From a virus: a stretch of 64,000 nt of DNA. Below the pieces are notes generated by a model that worked only from the letters and a program-made list of their open reading frames with translations, made no database searches and was not told the origin of the DNA. Below, one piece after another: positions 24,186-31,936 of the stretch (its first letter is position 1; each line of letters begins with the position of its first letter). The stretch lies in IMG/VR virus record IMGVR_UViG_3300042889_001272, positions 1 through 64,000 of that record. The stretch is one strand, 5' to 3'. Both the position numbers and the translations under genes were made by a program.

Positions 24186-25664
24186 ATTCAATAGCAGTTG
24201 TTTATAGTCATCAACATATTTTGCTTTACGCTTTAAAAAAGTACTATCTGTTAAAAAACCGTTGTGTGTGAGTTGACTACTTGTAATTTTCCATAGTTCT
24301 TCATCAGTATATCCAAATGCTCTGAGTTGAATATGAAACCAACAGCTGATACGTTTCAGTTTACGTTTGTAGTTTAAATCTTCCATGGCGAATTTTTGAG
24401 CTTTGTGATGTGTCCATAAGTCATTGTACCACCAACCCTTGTCGTCAAATTTATAACCGTACTGTTCTGCATTACGTTCAAACTCACTGTAGAAAGCTAC
24501 TCCGTCCATACTGCCTGCCATTAAACTTGCAGGACTACTGATTCCCAAGCCAAGCCAGAATGTCATGATATCGTTGTCATTGACCCAAGTCAATGTATCA
24601 CGTAGACTGTCGGCATCTTCGCCCGGTAAACCTGCAATAAACCCAGTAGTAACATTAACTCGATCTTTCCATATGTCGTGTAACAGATGCGGGATATATT
24701 CTTTGGCACTTTTACCACTCCATCCCTTTCCCACAGCCTGACTGGCAACAGGGTTTAAACTTTCTAAGCCAAAGAAACATGCTTCTAATCCAGTCTCTTG
24801 TAATTTTTCCGCCATACCATTAAACCTATGAACTAGGTCAGCACGTATATAAGCAACATATCCAATTTTGAATGGTAATGTTCTTGTCATGTCTAACAAT
24901 GTGTCTATTTTATATTCACTGTCATTAAACGTATCATCTAACATAATATAATGTGTAGTTCCCCAATTCTCGTAATTATGCATTAAATGATTACGGATAT
25001 GATCAATGGGTTTTAAGTAATCCATTTTCTTTTTACCCAAATGCGGATAACTACAAAATTTGCATTTAAAAATACAACCGCGAGCAGTTTCCATAGGCAA
25101 AGGTTCTCCGTGAACAATAGCATCTTGATTGCTCCACATAAAATCACATTTGCTTATATCATAATTTTTGTTTATACATTGACTGTAATACGGTTTGTTA
25201 ACTGTGTCATTTGTTTTCATTGGAGGCTCTTCTGTACCTTTGGTCCAATGATCTAATAACTCTATGAATAAATCTTCTGCTTCACCAATTACTAATGCAT
25301 CGACATGATCTACCTTGCTACCTACATTACGTATACCAGCTCCACCTAATACGATTTTAATATGTGGGAACTCTGCTTTAATTCTACGGCTAGCGATGTC
25401 CAGATTAGGAGGCATGCCTCCGTTGTTATCCCATATTTTTTGTTCGATATCACGCCAGAACGTTGTACTAAAACCCAAGCATATTGTAGTGTCATCGATG
25501 AAATGTTTAATCAATTCATACATTGTGTCTGCTGTAAATTCTTGACAATGATCTATCACTTGACAAGAATAATTATTTTTTTCAAGTACGTGTCTAAGCA
25601 AATATGGCCCAAGACTTCTACTGGGCATGATATCATAAATGCCGTTGATTAAAATTACATTCAT
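24180..25664 (-). CDS. B12-binding-domain radical SAM protein (494 aa)
   Basis: A paralogue of the protein encoded at 22001: the same N-terminal pattern (LGPYLLRH, VLGGAG), the same METARGCIFKC..C motif (C197, C201, C204) and the same CDFMW and YPHLGKKK segments. Differences cluster in the C-terminal third (about 360-480), which often shapes the substrate pocket, so the two copies may act on different substrates. It follows the oxygenase genes at 26287 and 26910 with a four-base overlap. Confidence 0.87.
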   Translation of the reverse strand: MNVILINGIYDIMPSRSLGPYLLRHVLEKNNYSCQVIDHCQEFTADTMYELIKHFIDDTTICLGFSTTFWRDIEQKIWDNNGGMPPNLDIASRRIKAEFPHIKIVLGGAGIRNVGSKVDHVDALVIGEAEDLFIELLDHWTKGTEEPPMKTNDTVNKPYYSQCINKNYDISKCDFMWSNQDAIVHGEPLPMETARGCIFKCKFCSYPHLGKKKMDYLKPIDHIRNHLMHNYENWGTTHYIMLDDTFNDSEYKIDTLLDMTRTLPFKIGYVAYIRADLVHRFNGMAEKLQETGLEACFFGLESLNPVASQAVGKGWSGKSAKEYIPHLLHDIWKDRVNVTTGFIAGLPGEDADSLRDTLTWVNDNDIMTFWLGLGISSPASLMAGSMDGVAFYSEFERNAEQYGYKFDDKGWWYNDLWTHHKAQKFAMEDLNYKRKLKRISCWFHIQLRAFGYTDEELWKITSSQLTHNGFLTDSTFLKRKAKYVDDYKQLLLNL

Positions 25665-26287
25665 ATGAGTTTTAATTTTTCTTTAAAGTCGTCTGTGAAT
25701 AACCCATCTAATCTAATACTCCATCTGAGTCCGGACTCGGCTAAAGTATAGTGTTCCACATAATTATTAAACCATGCAATATGTGCTGTTTGTACTTCAT
25801 TGACAAACAGTTTCTTTCCCATGGTGGGAGATGTTATCCATATGAATTCAGAATTTTTTCTATACTCTTCCGGTGCATTTTTTAAATCTTGATCCACGTG
25901 TTTTGGAGTATTGGAATTTTGCAACTGAATAAACACTATCTGCCTGCCTACTTGTTTGAAAATATTGCTGTCTTTGATCCATGTTTGTAACAAGAGAAAA
26001 TTTTCAATGTTAGCAGTAGGAGTCCAATGTTCTTCATGTCCCAACTTATACCATGCATCATGCCATGTATTTGCGGTAGTTAATAAAATGTCTAAACCTT
26101 TCAATGAATCGCCTGTGGTAATCGTTTTATGCCAAACTTGCTGCTCTGGTGTTAGGCCGGCTATGCTATGATTGTGTCCATAAAATATACTTGCTTTCTT
26201 TGCAGACTTGGCAATACCCAATGAGATTTCATCCCAGGGAAATAAAGTAGTGTCTATGATAGAAGTTAAATCGTAGACATCTTTCAT
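25661..26287 (-). CDS. 2OG-Fe(II) oxygenase-like protein (208 aa)
   Basis: PKHVDQD gives H130/D132, later than in the other members because of a longer N-terminal region. NNYVEHYTLAESGLRWSIRLD carries a plausible distal histidine and arginine. It overlaps the neighbours on both sides by four bases, so oxygenase-oxygenase-radical SAM form one translational unit. Confidence 0.68.
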   Translation of the reverse strand: MKDVYDLTSIIDTTLFPWDEISLGIAKSAKKASIFYGHNHSIAGLTPEQQVWHKTITTGDSLKGLDILLTTANTWHDAWYKLGHEEHWTPTANIENFLLLQTWIKDSNIFKQVGRQIVFIQLQNSNTPKHVDQDLKNAPEEYRKNSEFIWITSPTMGKKLFVNEVQTAHIAWFNNYVEHYTLAESGLRWSIRLDGLFTDDFKEKLKLI

Positions 26288-26910
26288 TCTTTAATTAGTG
26301 GTGTAAATTTATCCAAAGCACCTTCCCATGAATGATTGAAATCTTCTTCAAAGAATCTAACACTTACTCCTACTCTGACAGTATTGGGATTATTAAAAAG
26401 AGTTGCATGTGGAATATCAGTTCTAACCAAAGTCGGGCCGTCTATAGTTGTTTGATCTAATAATTTTGCATTTTCGGGTATTCCCATTTTAAAACGTTCA
26501 CCAAAATGTATACCATTTAAATAATTAAATTTACTTTTATCAACTGGCTGTCCAACTGGCCAACATTCTTTAATTCCAGTCATGTCATACCAATAAAAAT
26601 CATTATGACTGCCTTCTATTTCCCAATTAACTCCTGCAACCAATTTACGCCAATTCTCTGGAACGTTATCATCATAAGCAATATCTGCGTGTATCATTCT
26701 ATTTTTTGGCGATGATGTACTGTCTCCGCGACCAAACAGCACCACCATCTTTGGACGCAATCCGATATTTTTAAAAATATCCAATACCTCGGATGTCAAA
26801 ACTTCATTGGGTAAAACAATATTGTATCCAGCAGTGATAGCACGTTGTGTTACTTCTTTGCTGTTCTTCAAAGGATTAATCGGCAAATTTAATTTTTTAA
26901 AATATGACAT
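26284..26910 (-). CDS. 2OG-Fe(II) oxygenase-like protein, NW..YWY subgroup (208 aa)
   Basis: RMIHADIAYDD gives H74/D76, GVNWEIEGSHNDFYWY is the subgroup signature, and PTLVRTDIPHAT gives the distal histidine, followed by VRVGVSVRF. It is the first gene of the unit that ends with the 494-aa radical SAM gene. A TATAAATA box lies 21 bases upstream of the ATG. Confidence 0.77.
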   Translation of the reverse strand: MSYFKKLNLPINPLKNSKEVTQRAITAGYNIVLPNEVLTSEVLDIFKNIGLRPKMVVLFGRGDSTSSPKNRMIHADIAYDDNVPENWRKLVAGVNWEIEGSHNDFYWYDMTGIKECWPVGQPVDKSKFNYLNGIHFGERFKMGIPENAKLLDQTTIDGPTLVRTDIPHATLFNNPNTVRVGVSVRFFEEDFNHSWEGALDKFTPLIKE

Positions 26911-26930
26911 AAATGTATTCTAGTTACAGT

Positions 26931-26938
26931 TATTTATA
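26931..26938 (-). promoter_or_regulatory. T4-late-type box TATAAATA
   Basis: An exact match on the minus strand, 21 nt before the ATG at 26910. Unlike most, it leaves room for a short leader. Confidence 0.5.
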
Positions 26939-26974
26939 TTTCATAATGTTAAATAAAGCACAACCGAGGAATAT

Positions 26975-27337
26975 ATGGACTACTGGGGTTATCATTTAAT
27001 TTTAGACTGTGGACAATGTGATCCTGCAAAGATGTCGGATTACGACAATGTTGATGTTTGGATTCGTAAACTTGTTAAAGACATTGACATGCAACCAATT
27101 GGCGAACCACGCATCGAATACACTGCCGCAGAGTTTCCTGATAAAGCAGGCTTTACTGTAGTGCAAGTGATTGTAACTAGTTCAATTGTTGCTCACTTTG
27201 TTGATGGTCTGGGGCAAATTTATTTAGATGTTTTTTCATGTAAACCGTTTGATCTCGCCGTAGTTGAGCAAAGCATGAAAGAACATTTCGGCTGTGCTAA
27301 GAGTAGGAAATACTTTTTAACTAGACAAGCAGATTAA
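26975..27337 (+). CDS. speD: S-adenosylmethionine decarboxylase-like proenzyme (120 aa)
   Basis: SpeD makes decarboxylated SAM, the aminopropyl donor for spermidine, after self-cleavage at a serine that yields a pyruvoyl group. The segment VTSSIVAHFVD..GQIYLDVFSCKPFD matches the cleavage region and the conserved cysteine strand of the prokaryotic class; the residue before the serine is Ser rather than Glu. Length is normal. A GAGGA site precedes the ATG. SpeD genes are common in marine T4-like phages, where polyamines may help packaging or metabolism. Confidence 0.78.
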   Translation: MDYWGYHLILDCGQCDPAKMSDYDNVDVWIRKLVKDIDMQPIGEPRIEYTAAEFPDKAGFTVVQVIVTSSIVAHFVDGLGQIYLDVFSCKPFDLAVVEQSMKEHFGCAKSRKYFLTRQAD

Positions 27338-27987
27338 ACTAACGTTAAGAAATCTACGACCAAATGTGTTCTAGGACTTGTGCCGTTGTTTTGTACTGAA
27401 TGCCGCATTAAATTATTAAAAATAAAACATTCTCCTAGATCAAAATGACGCTTTTCGCCATTGCACGTTATGTAGCTTTCGTTATTTGTTTCTAATACTA
27501 AATGAACTCTAGTAGTTTCTTCTACAAGTCGATGGCCATCTATATGACTTTTAATTTGTGTATTTGATGGCAGTGTGTTGATTTCCACTCCGTGTGTATA
27601 ATATTGTCGCTGATTGTAATTGTTCAATGCTGCCATCATTTTTGTAGCCAATGGCATAATTAGATCTCGTACATTACGACTAAACTCCATGCGTTCAATG
27701 CTGTTATCAAGTCCAAGATGCCAAAACAAGCCGGCCCAATTGGCATCAGTGTTTTCTTCAGGATTGATACAGCCATTTGCCAATCGTATATATTTAGATT
27801 CAGCGAAGTCGGCTCTTCCTTTGATGTTCGGAGTCAGTAAATGTTGTACTGCCGGATCAGTTATGTATGCTAAAAGATTGTTTATTTCTTCTTTTGCAAT
27901 ATCAACGGTCAATGACTGGAAAGGAACGTCTAGTTTGACATTGGATTTCAAATAATTGAGCGTTTTAAATAATAGTCCAAATTCCAT
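27334..27987 (-). CDS. Aspartyl/asparaginyl beta-hydroxylase-like oxygenase (217 aa)
   Basis: SHIDGHR gives H148/D150, FDLGECFIFNNLMRHSVQNNG gives the distal histidine, and SPRTHLVVDF supplies the 2OG-binding arginine. The order and the R-x-H-L-V-V-D ending match the PF05118-type hydroxylase core. A TATAAATA box ends six bases before the ATG. It overlaps the convergent speD gene by four bases. Confidence 0.8.
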   Translation of the reverse strand: MEFGLLFKTLNYLKSNVKLDVPFQSLTVDIAKEEINNLLAYITDPAVQHLLTPNIKGRADFAESKYIRLANGCINPEENTDANWAGLFWHLGLDNSIERMEFSRNVRDLIMPLATKMMAALNNYNQRQYYTHGVEINTLPSNTQIKSHIDGHRLVEETTRVHLVLETNNESYITCNGEKRHFDLGECFIFNNLMRHSVQNNGTSPRTHLVVDFLTLV

Positions 27988-27992
27988 AATAT

Positions 27993-28000
27993 TATTTATA
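27993..28000 (-). promoter_or_regulatory. T4-late-type box TATAAATA
   Basis: An exact match on the minus strand, ending 6 nt before the ATG at 27987. Confidence 0.65.
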
Positions 28001-28024
28001 ACAATAAATAGACTACAGTATTAA

Positions 28025-28053
28025 TTGACACAAAGTAAAAAATGTTGTATAAT
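28025..28053 (+). promoter_or_regulatory. Consensus sigma-70 promoter (tRNA cluster 2, distal)
   Basis: TTGACA (28025), 17-bp spacer, TATAAT (28048-28053). It points into the non-coding/tRNA cluster. Confidence 0.82.
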
Positions 28054-28117
28054 AGACTTTGTTAAGCAGTAATTCATCGTACTCATTGTTTAACAAGAAC
28101 TAGTTAGCCAAATTTAA

Positions 28118-28146
28118 TTGACATTAATTGAATTCTATGTTACAAT
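28118..28146 (+). promoter_or_regulatory. Sigma-70 promoter (tRNA cluster 2, proximal)
   Basis: TTGACA (28118), 17-bp spacer, TACAAT (28141-28146). Tandem with the promoter 93 bp upstream, giving the tRNA/ncRNA cluster two starts. Confidence 0.75.
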
Positions 28147-28200
28147 AGTTCTATGTTAAGCAATTAACAATGTTCTTTAAAAAGTTATCCCACATATGAA

Positions 28201-28436
28201 ACGCTGTGAAGCGTCATTCATATGTAAATATATTATAGGTTACCTACACCGTTAGGTACTTAAGGCGAGGACTGTGAGGCCGCTCACGCTCAATCTAAGT
28301 ATATGAAACAGGAGCGCAAGCTCTGGAGATGTGGCGGAAGATGTAGGAAGTAATGACCGTGCAGGCCCTTGACGGAGACGTTCCCCTGGGTAGACATAGA
28401 TGCACAATGGTTCCTATAGTATTTTTACATATGAAT
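28201..28436 (+). ncRNA. Structured RNA closed by a 14-bp helix, fused to tRNA-Leu
   Basis: CATTCATATGTAAA (28215-28228) pairs perfectly with TTTACATATGAATG (28424-28437), and the helix continues inward as ATTATAGG/CCTATAGT. The 3' strand of the helix ends on the first base of tRNA-Leu. A small ACGC/GCGT hairpin precedes it. Roughly 220 nt, no reading frame. It probably matures from the same precursor as the tRNA. Family not recognised. Confidence 0.6.
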
Positions 28437-28520
28437 GCCCCGGTGGCGGAATGGTAGACGCGGTGGTCTTAGAAACCACTATCGAGAGGTGTAGGAGTTC
28501 GAGTCTCCTCTGGGGCACCA
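28437..28520 (+). tRNA. tRNA-Leu (UAG)
   Basis: A class II tRNA with acceptor GCCCCGG, anticodon stem GTGGT/ACCAC around CTTAGAA (TAG), a variable arm and encoded CCA. Its first base also closes the long helix of the preceding RNA. Confidence 0.93.
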
Positions 28521-28530
28521 TAATTTGAAG

Positions 28531-28615
28531 GTTAAAAAGGAGAGGCCATATCGCCTGGATACTTCCTTTGGTAACGAAGCACTAGGTCCTGCAACCTTGG
28601 CCTCTCCTTTTTAAC
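28531..28615 (+). ncRNA. Long hairpin RNA with 18-bp perfect stem
   Basis: GTTAAAAAGGAGAGGCCA (28531-28548) pairs perfectly with 28598-28615. Inside, CCTGG pairs with CTAGG and CTTC with GAAG, giving a three-step rod-like fold. The stem lies ten bases after tRNA-Leu. It could be an RNase III-type processing signal, a small RNA, or a terminator-like element; the T-tract lies within the stem, so a simple intrinsic terminator is less likely. The following 94 bases to the next tRNA show no gene. Confidence 0.6.
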
Positions 28616-28709
28616 TTACATTAAAGTGTGACTGCGAGATTTGAAAAAGTCTAAGGCCTGTTCTAGCTACAGGACATTAGTGTGAGTTGATATCATAAGT
28701 AAGTATATT

Positions 28710-28797
28710 GGAGCATTGGCCGACCGGTTAAGGCAACAGATTGCTAATCTGTCATTCAGCAATGGGTGAGTAGGTTCGATTCCTACATGCTCCGCCA
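28710..28797 (+). tRNA. tRNA-Ser (GCU)
   Basis: A class II tRNA with acceptor GGAGCAT/ATGCTCC, anticodon loop TTGCTAA (GCT), a long variable arm and encoded CCA. It complements tRNA-Ser(UGA) at 1339. Confidence 0.93.
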
Positions 28798-28812
28798 AAG
28801 TAAAAGGTTAAT

Positions 28813-28953
28813 ATGACAACTAGCGAAGTGATTGAAAAAGCCTATGGGAATATTCCCAAGGATGTCGGCATCAATTTCGACTTATCATGGATACCTACAC
28901 CACGTGGTGTTAAGTATTACTGGTTAGTTCTAGTAAGAAAATTTACAAGATAA
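28813..28953 (+). CDS. Small hypothetical protein (46 aa)
   Basis: A short gene squeezed between tRNA-Ser and tRNA-Val. AAGG lies seven bases before the ATG. The product is mixed in character with a Pro-Thr-Pro-Arg-Gly turn and a C-terminal hydrophobic stretch (YYWLVLV). Its in-frame length between two tRNAs and the ribosome site favour a real gene, but no homologue is recognised. Confidence 0.5.
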   Translation: MTTSEVIEKAYGNIPKDVGINFDLSWIPTPRGVKYYWLVLVRKFTR

Positions 28954-28956
28954 TTT

Positions 28957-29032
28957 GGGTTCTTAGCTCAGTTGGTAGAGCGTCTGCCTTACACGCAGAA
29001 TGTCGTCAGTTCGACCCTGGCAGAACCCACCA
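28957..29032 (+). tRNA. tRNA-Val (UAC)
   Basis: The acceptor GGGTTCT pairs with AGAACCC. The anticodon loop is CTTACAC and the CCA is encoded. The T-loop is TTCGACC. Confidence 0.92.
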
Positions 29033-29038
29033 AATTAT

Positions 29039-29114
29039 TCCTCAGTAGCTCAGTTGGTAGAGTAGCGGACTGTTAATCCGTTGGTCGCTGGATCGTGCCC
29101 AGCCTGAGGAGCCA
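29039..29114 (+). tRNA. tRNA-Asn (GUU) with unusual T-loop
   Basis: The acceptor TCCTCAG pairs with CTGAGGA, the anticodon loop is CTGTTAA, the discriminator is G and the CCA is encoded. The T-loop reads ATCGTGC instead of TTCGANT, losing the T54 and A58 that normally pair, although the T-stem GCTGG/CCAGC is intact. It may be unusually folded or partly decayed. Confidence 0.85.
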
Positions 29115-29126
29115 AGTTTTTATAAT

Positions 29127-29202
29127 GGGGGTGTAGCTCAGTTGGGAGAGCGGTTGCTTTGCAAGCAATAGGTCGCAGGTTCGATCCCTGTCTCCTCCAC
29201 CA
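29127..29202 (+). tRNA. tRNA-Ala (UGC)
   Basis: The anticodon stem GTTGC/GCAAT encloses TTTGCAA (TGC). The D-arm and T-arm are canonical and the CCA is encoded. The acceptor has G-T and T-T irregularities. The G3-T70 pair, the main alanine identity element, is present. Confidence 0.9.
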
Positions 29203-29208
29203 TTTTTC

Positions 29209-29283
29209 GGAGCGTTCGTCTATCGGTTAGGACACTGGCCTTTCACGTCGGTAAGAGGAGTTCGATTCTCCTACGCTCTACCA
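29209..29283 (+). tRNA. tRNA-Glu (UUC), copy 2
   Basis: The anticodon loop is CTTTCAC (TTC), the acceptor GGAGCGT pairs with ACGCTCT (terminal G-T) and the CCA is encoded. It is more like typical bacterial tRNA-Glu than copy 1 at 588. Confidence 0.9.
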
Positions 29284-29540
29284 AACACGCCAAGTATCGT
29301 TGGCTACTCTGACCCAGAGGATGAAGTACAGTGATGTGTACGGGTGGTTCGAGCAAGGGCCTGCCCCAGCAATGAGGATGGTAAATCTGCTCCGGCGCAA
29401 GCCGCAGTTAAACCGAACTGGCGTTAGCAATACGAGAACGGTCCCTGTCGGGAAGCGGGTGGAAGGTACGTGTGATGGGTATGATAGCGTCATATCTTGA
29501 TGTACTACAATTACCGCCGGGGGATGCAGAGCATCTACAT
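29284..29540 (+). ncRNA. Non-coding structured stretch between tRNA-Glu and a sigma-70 promoter
   Basis: About 250 bases with no credible gene. The stretch is GC-richer than flanking genes and contains hairpins such as GATGC-AGA-GCATC (near 29522) and a T-arm-like GGTTCGAGC near 29346. Overlapping reading frames on both strands lack ribosome sites and are rejected. Likely another stable RNA of the tRNA cluster; ends are uncertain. Confidence 0.4.
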
Positions 29541-29542
29541 AA

Positions 29543-29571
29543 TTGACACAAAACAAGTTCTATAGTATACT
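29543..29571 (+). promoter_or_regulatory. Sigma-70 promoter
   Basis: TTGACA (29543), 17-bp spacer, TATACT (29566-29571), followed by AAGGAG before the ATG at 29596. Confidence 0.82.
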
Positions 29572-29595
29572 ACAATCTTAGTACAAGGAGACACA

Positions 29596-30759
29596 ATGTC
29601 CAAAAGAGAGATAACTGTAGAAAAGTTTAAAAACAAATTTACAGACGTCATCCGCCATTCCAAAATGGAAGTGGTGGACATCGTCATTGCCTTAGAGAAA
29701 ATGGATCCTACAAAGAACTTGCAGTATGTTCCTTGGCTGGCCAAACAACTAATAAACGAGCAGTTTAAATTTGAAGATACAAAAAGAGTTAAAACTATAT
29801 TAGAACACTTTGAAACTCTAAAACCTCGTTTGGCTAAGCGAGACATTAACCAGTTTAGTTTTTATGAACTAGACGATACTATTGAACAAGTTCTTAATCC
29901 TAAAATTGGAATTAAGGAAGCTAAAAAACAAGAAGGAACCTTTCCTGTTGTTGCAGACAGCGACGTACTATACAATGGTCCTTTTGGACAGTTAGCTATT
30001 CCTAAAACAGCCCTGGCCTCTAAAGAATTGGGTTTGGGCACCAAATGGTGCACCACTGAACCGGGTGCATTTAAACAGTACAATAGAGATGGTCCTTTGT
30101 ATATATGGAGAGACCGTAGTGGTGACAAGTTTCAATTCCATATTACAACTAAAACTCCTAGCAAAGTACGTTTGGTAGATGCACAGGATCGTTATGTTAA
30201 GGCTCCGGAGGCCAAACAGTTTAAAGAGCATCCTGTAATTGGTCAGATTATAAAAGAGCAAGATAAAATTTATCGTCAGTACTTAGTTGATGAGAAAAAA
30301 GATCAAGAAGAGAAATGGCGAGCCCAGGAAGAACGCAACAAGACACAACGGCAAAGACAACACGAACAAGACAGGATACACGACCTTCACAAATTTATTT
30401 TAGACGAGTACGGTATAAATGTTAAACACATTAAAAAGGCCAAGTCCTATCCTGGTGGATTGGAAGGCTTTTGTAAAGACGTTCTGGATGAGAACTGGGA
30501 CAAAATTAAACCGCAAATGGCATTGGGCCCACGTAGTAGTTTAGAATTTGCTATACTAGTTATTAAAGGTAGATGGATAGAACAAGAACCTCTTATTGCT
30601 AAACACGCAGTAAGTTGGACAATGTACAGTAGAGAGATCCTGGGCACTAACAATATGACAAAAGAAGGTCGTACGCAACGAGATAAGATGCGTAGGGAAG
30701 TGCTAAAGACTATTGGTCTTAAACTTACAGCTAAAATGAAAAAGCTACCACAATGGTGA
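29596..30759 (+). CDS. Hypothetical phage protein with GTKWCT segment (387 aa)
   Basis: A basic, mostly helical protein with a central globular part (about 100-215) holding GTKWCTTEPGAFKQY and GPLYIWRDRSGDKFQFH. A charged coiled-coil-like stretch rich in Arg, Gln and Glu follows (235-270), and the C-terminus is basic. I do not recognise a named family. It has a strong sigma-70 promoter and AAGGAG site, so it is expected early, and it is followed four bases later by another unknown gene. Confidence 0.7.
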   Translation: MSKREITVEKFKNKFTDVIRHSKMEVVDIVIALEKMDPTKNLQYVPWLAKQLINEQFKFEDTKRVKTILEHFETLKPRLAKRDINQFSFYELDDTIEQVLNPKIGIKEAKKQEGTFPVVADSDVLYNGPFGQLAIPKTALASKELGLGTKWCTTEPGAFKQYNRDGPLYIWRDRSGDKFQFHITTKTPSKVRLVDAQDRYVKAPEAKQFKEHPVIGQIIKEQDKIYRQYLVDEKKDQEEKWRAQEERNKTQRQRQHEQDRIHDLHKFILDEYGINVKHIKKAKSYPGGLEGFCKDVLDENWDKIKPQMALGPRSSLEFAILVIKGRWIEQEPLIAKHAVSWTMYSREILGTNNMTKEGRTQRDKMRREVLKTIGLKLTAKMKKLPQW

Positions 30760-30763
30760 TATA

Positions 30764-31711
30764 ATGGCAACAAAGAAAACACAAACACAAACTAAGATAG
30801 ACTTAGACCTTAATGATATATTTAAGGATAAGAAAGCTCAGCCAATTACTAAACACGTTGATGACAAGCCCAAGGACAAGCGCAAACAGGCCAAGCCTAA
30901 AGTTGTAAACATTAAAAAATCTAGCATTGCTAACACTTTAAAAGCCACAAGTAGCATTAAGCCTACTAAAGCTATGGAGGATATGCTAGGTAAGATGATA
31001 GACATTAAGCTGGATGACGACTTACCATCCTATGAGGAATCTCTGGGCTTAGAAAAAGGCACTAAGGTCAATACAACTATAATTAATAAGACAACCGTTG
31101 ACATAGAGATCAAGTTAGATACAAAGTCAAAGCAAAAGTTTGAGTCCGAGGAAGAAGAAGGCGAGATACCCGTACCTGGAGAGATTCCAGATAAACTGTT
31201 TCCTAAACCAGAAGATGAAGAGGAAGAAGAGGACTTACTTAAACCTGAGATGTTGCCAGCAGTTATAGTAACAACATTGGCAACAACAGCACAGAACGCA
31301 CTACGCAAAGCAGGATACTTGGTACCAGCCTTCCATCAAGTAGCGGCGCTGCCAGGTAACATACAAGACCAAATTAGGCAGCTAGGACGTAGCTTGTTTA
31401 AGTCTATGACAATTACACCTACAAATAAAATCTTTGTAGTGGCTAACTTAGGTGGTATGGGACCTAATACTAATAGGGAAGTACAAAGTGTGGCAAATTG
31501 GATTAGAGACTGTGGTGATGATTTTGGAGATGGTTCCATAGACTTTGACAGGTCTATCCCAGGCTATGAGGCAGAAACGTATATGTATACAGCCGCAGGC
31601 ATTGCTTGGTTACTGGTAAGAGATTTTGCAGGCATATACATTTATGCTTGGCCAGAGAATGACAGCTTGTTTAAAATTGAGACTAACAAGTTATTAGAGA
31701 AGTGTGCATAA
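30764..31711 (+). CDS. Hypothetical phage protein with charged disordered N-terminus (315 aa)
   Basis: Residues 1-60 are Lys/Asp-rich and probably disordered. An acidic run of glutamates sits near 125-155. The C-terminal 150 residues look folded (LFKSMTITPTNKIFVVANLGGMG, then WLLVRDFAGIYIYAWPE). No catalytic motif is recognised. It is four bases downstream of the 387-aa gene and probably part of the same transcript, ending just before tRNA-Tyr. Confidence 0.7.
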   Translation: MATKKTQTQTKIDLDLNDIFKDKKAQPITKHVDDKPKDKRKQAKPKVVNIKKSSIANTLKATSSIKPTKAMEDMLGKMIDIKLDDDLPSYEESLGLEKGTKVNTTIINKTTVDIEIKLDTKSKQKFESEEEEGEIPVPGEIPDKLFPKPEDEEEEEDLLKPEMLPAVIVTTLATTAQNALRKAGYLVPAFHQVAALPGNIQDQIRQLGRSLFKSMTITPTNKIFVVANLGGMGPNTNREVQSVANWIRDCGDDFGDGSIDFDRSIPGYEAETYMYTAAGIAWLLVRDFAGIYIYAWPENDSLFKIETNKLLEKCA

Positions 31712-31721
31712 TTTAGATTTT

Positions 31722-31806
31722 GGAGGTGCCGCCGTAATGGTATGGCAGCGGACTGTAACTCCGCCGACTTCGGTCATAACAGGTTCGATCCCTGTCACCT
31801 CCACCA
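31722..31806 (+). tRNA. tRNA-Tyr (GUA)
   Basis: A class II-type tRNA with acceptor GGAGGTG, anticodon loop CTGTAAC (GTA), a variable arm and encoded CCA. It lies eleven bases after the 315-aa gene. Confidence 0.92.
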
Positions 31807-31822
31807 TTTGGTAAACCACAAG

Positions 31823-31851
31823 TTGACAGCTTGTGCGAGTTTTGTTATAAT
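31823..31851 (+). promoter_or_regulatory. Consensus sigma-70 promoter for tRNA-Asp
   Basis: TTGACA (31823), 17-bp spacer, TATAAT (31846-31851). The predicted start is at or next to the 5' end of tRNA-Asp (31861). Confidence 0.85.
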
Positions 31852-31860
31852 AAGTTTAAA

Positions 31861-31936
31861 GCACCGTTAACTCAGTTGGTAGAGTACCCGACTGTCTATT
31901 GGGAGGTCAGGGGTTCGAGTCCCCTACGGTGCGCCA
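31861..31936 (+). tRNA. tRNA-Asp (GUC)
   Basis: The acceptor GCACCGT pairs perfectly with ACGGTGC. The anticodon loop is CTGTCTA (GTC), the discriminator is G and the CCA is encoded. Confidence 0.93.

Noticed and set aside
29278-29556. Overlapping frames of 92 aa (minus) and 66 aa (plus) in the non-coding stretch
   Set aside because: Composition and lack of ribosome sites point to a structured RNA; frames overlap each other and end at the promoter.
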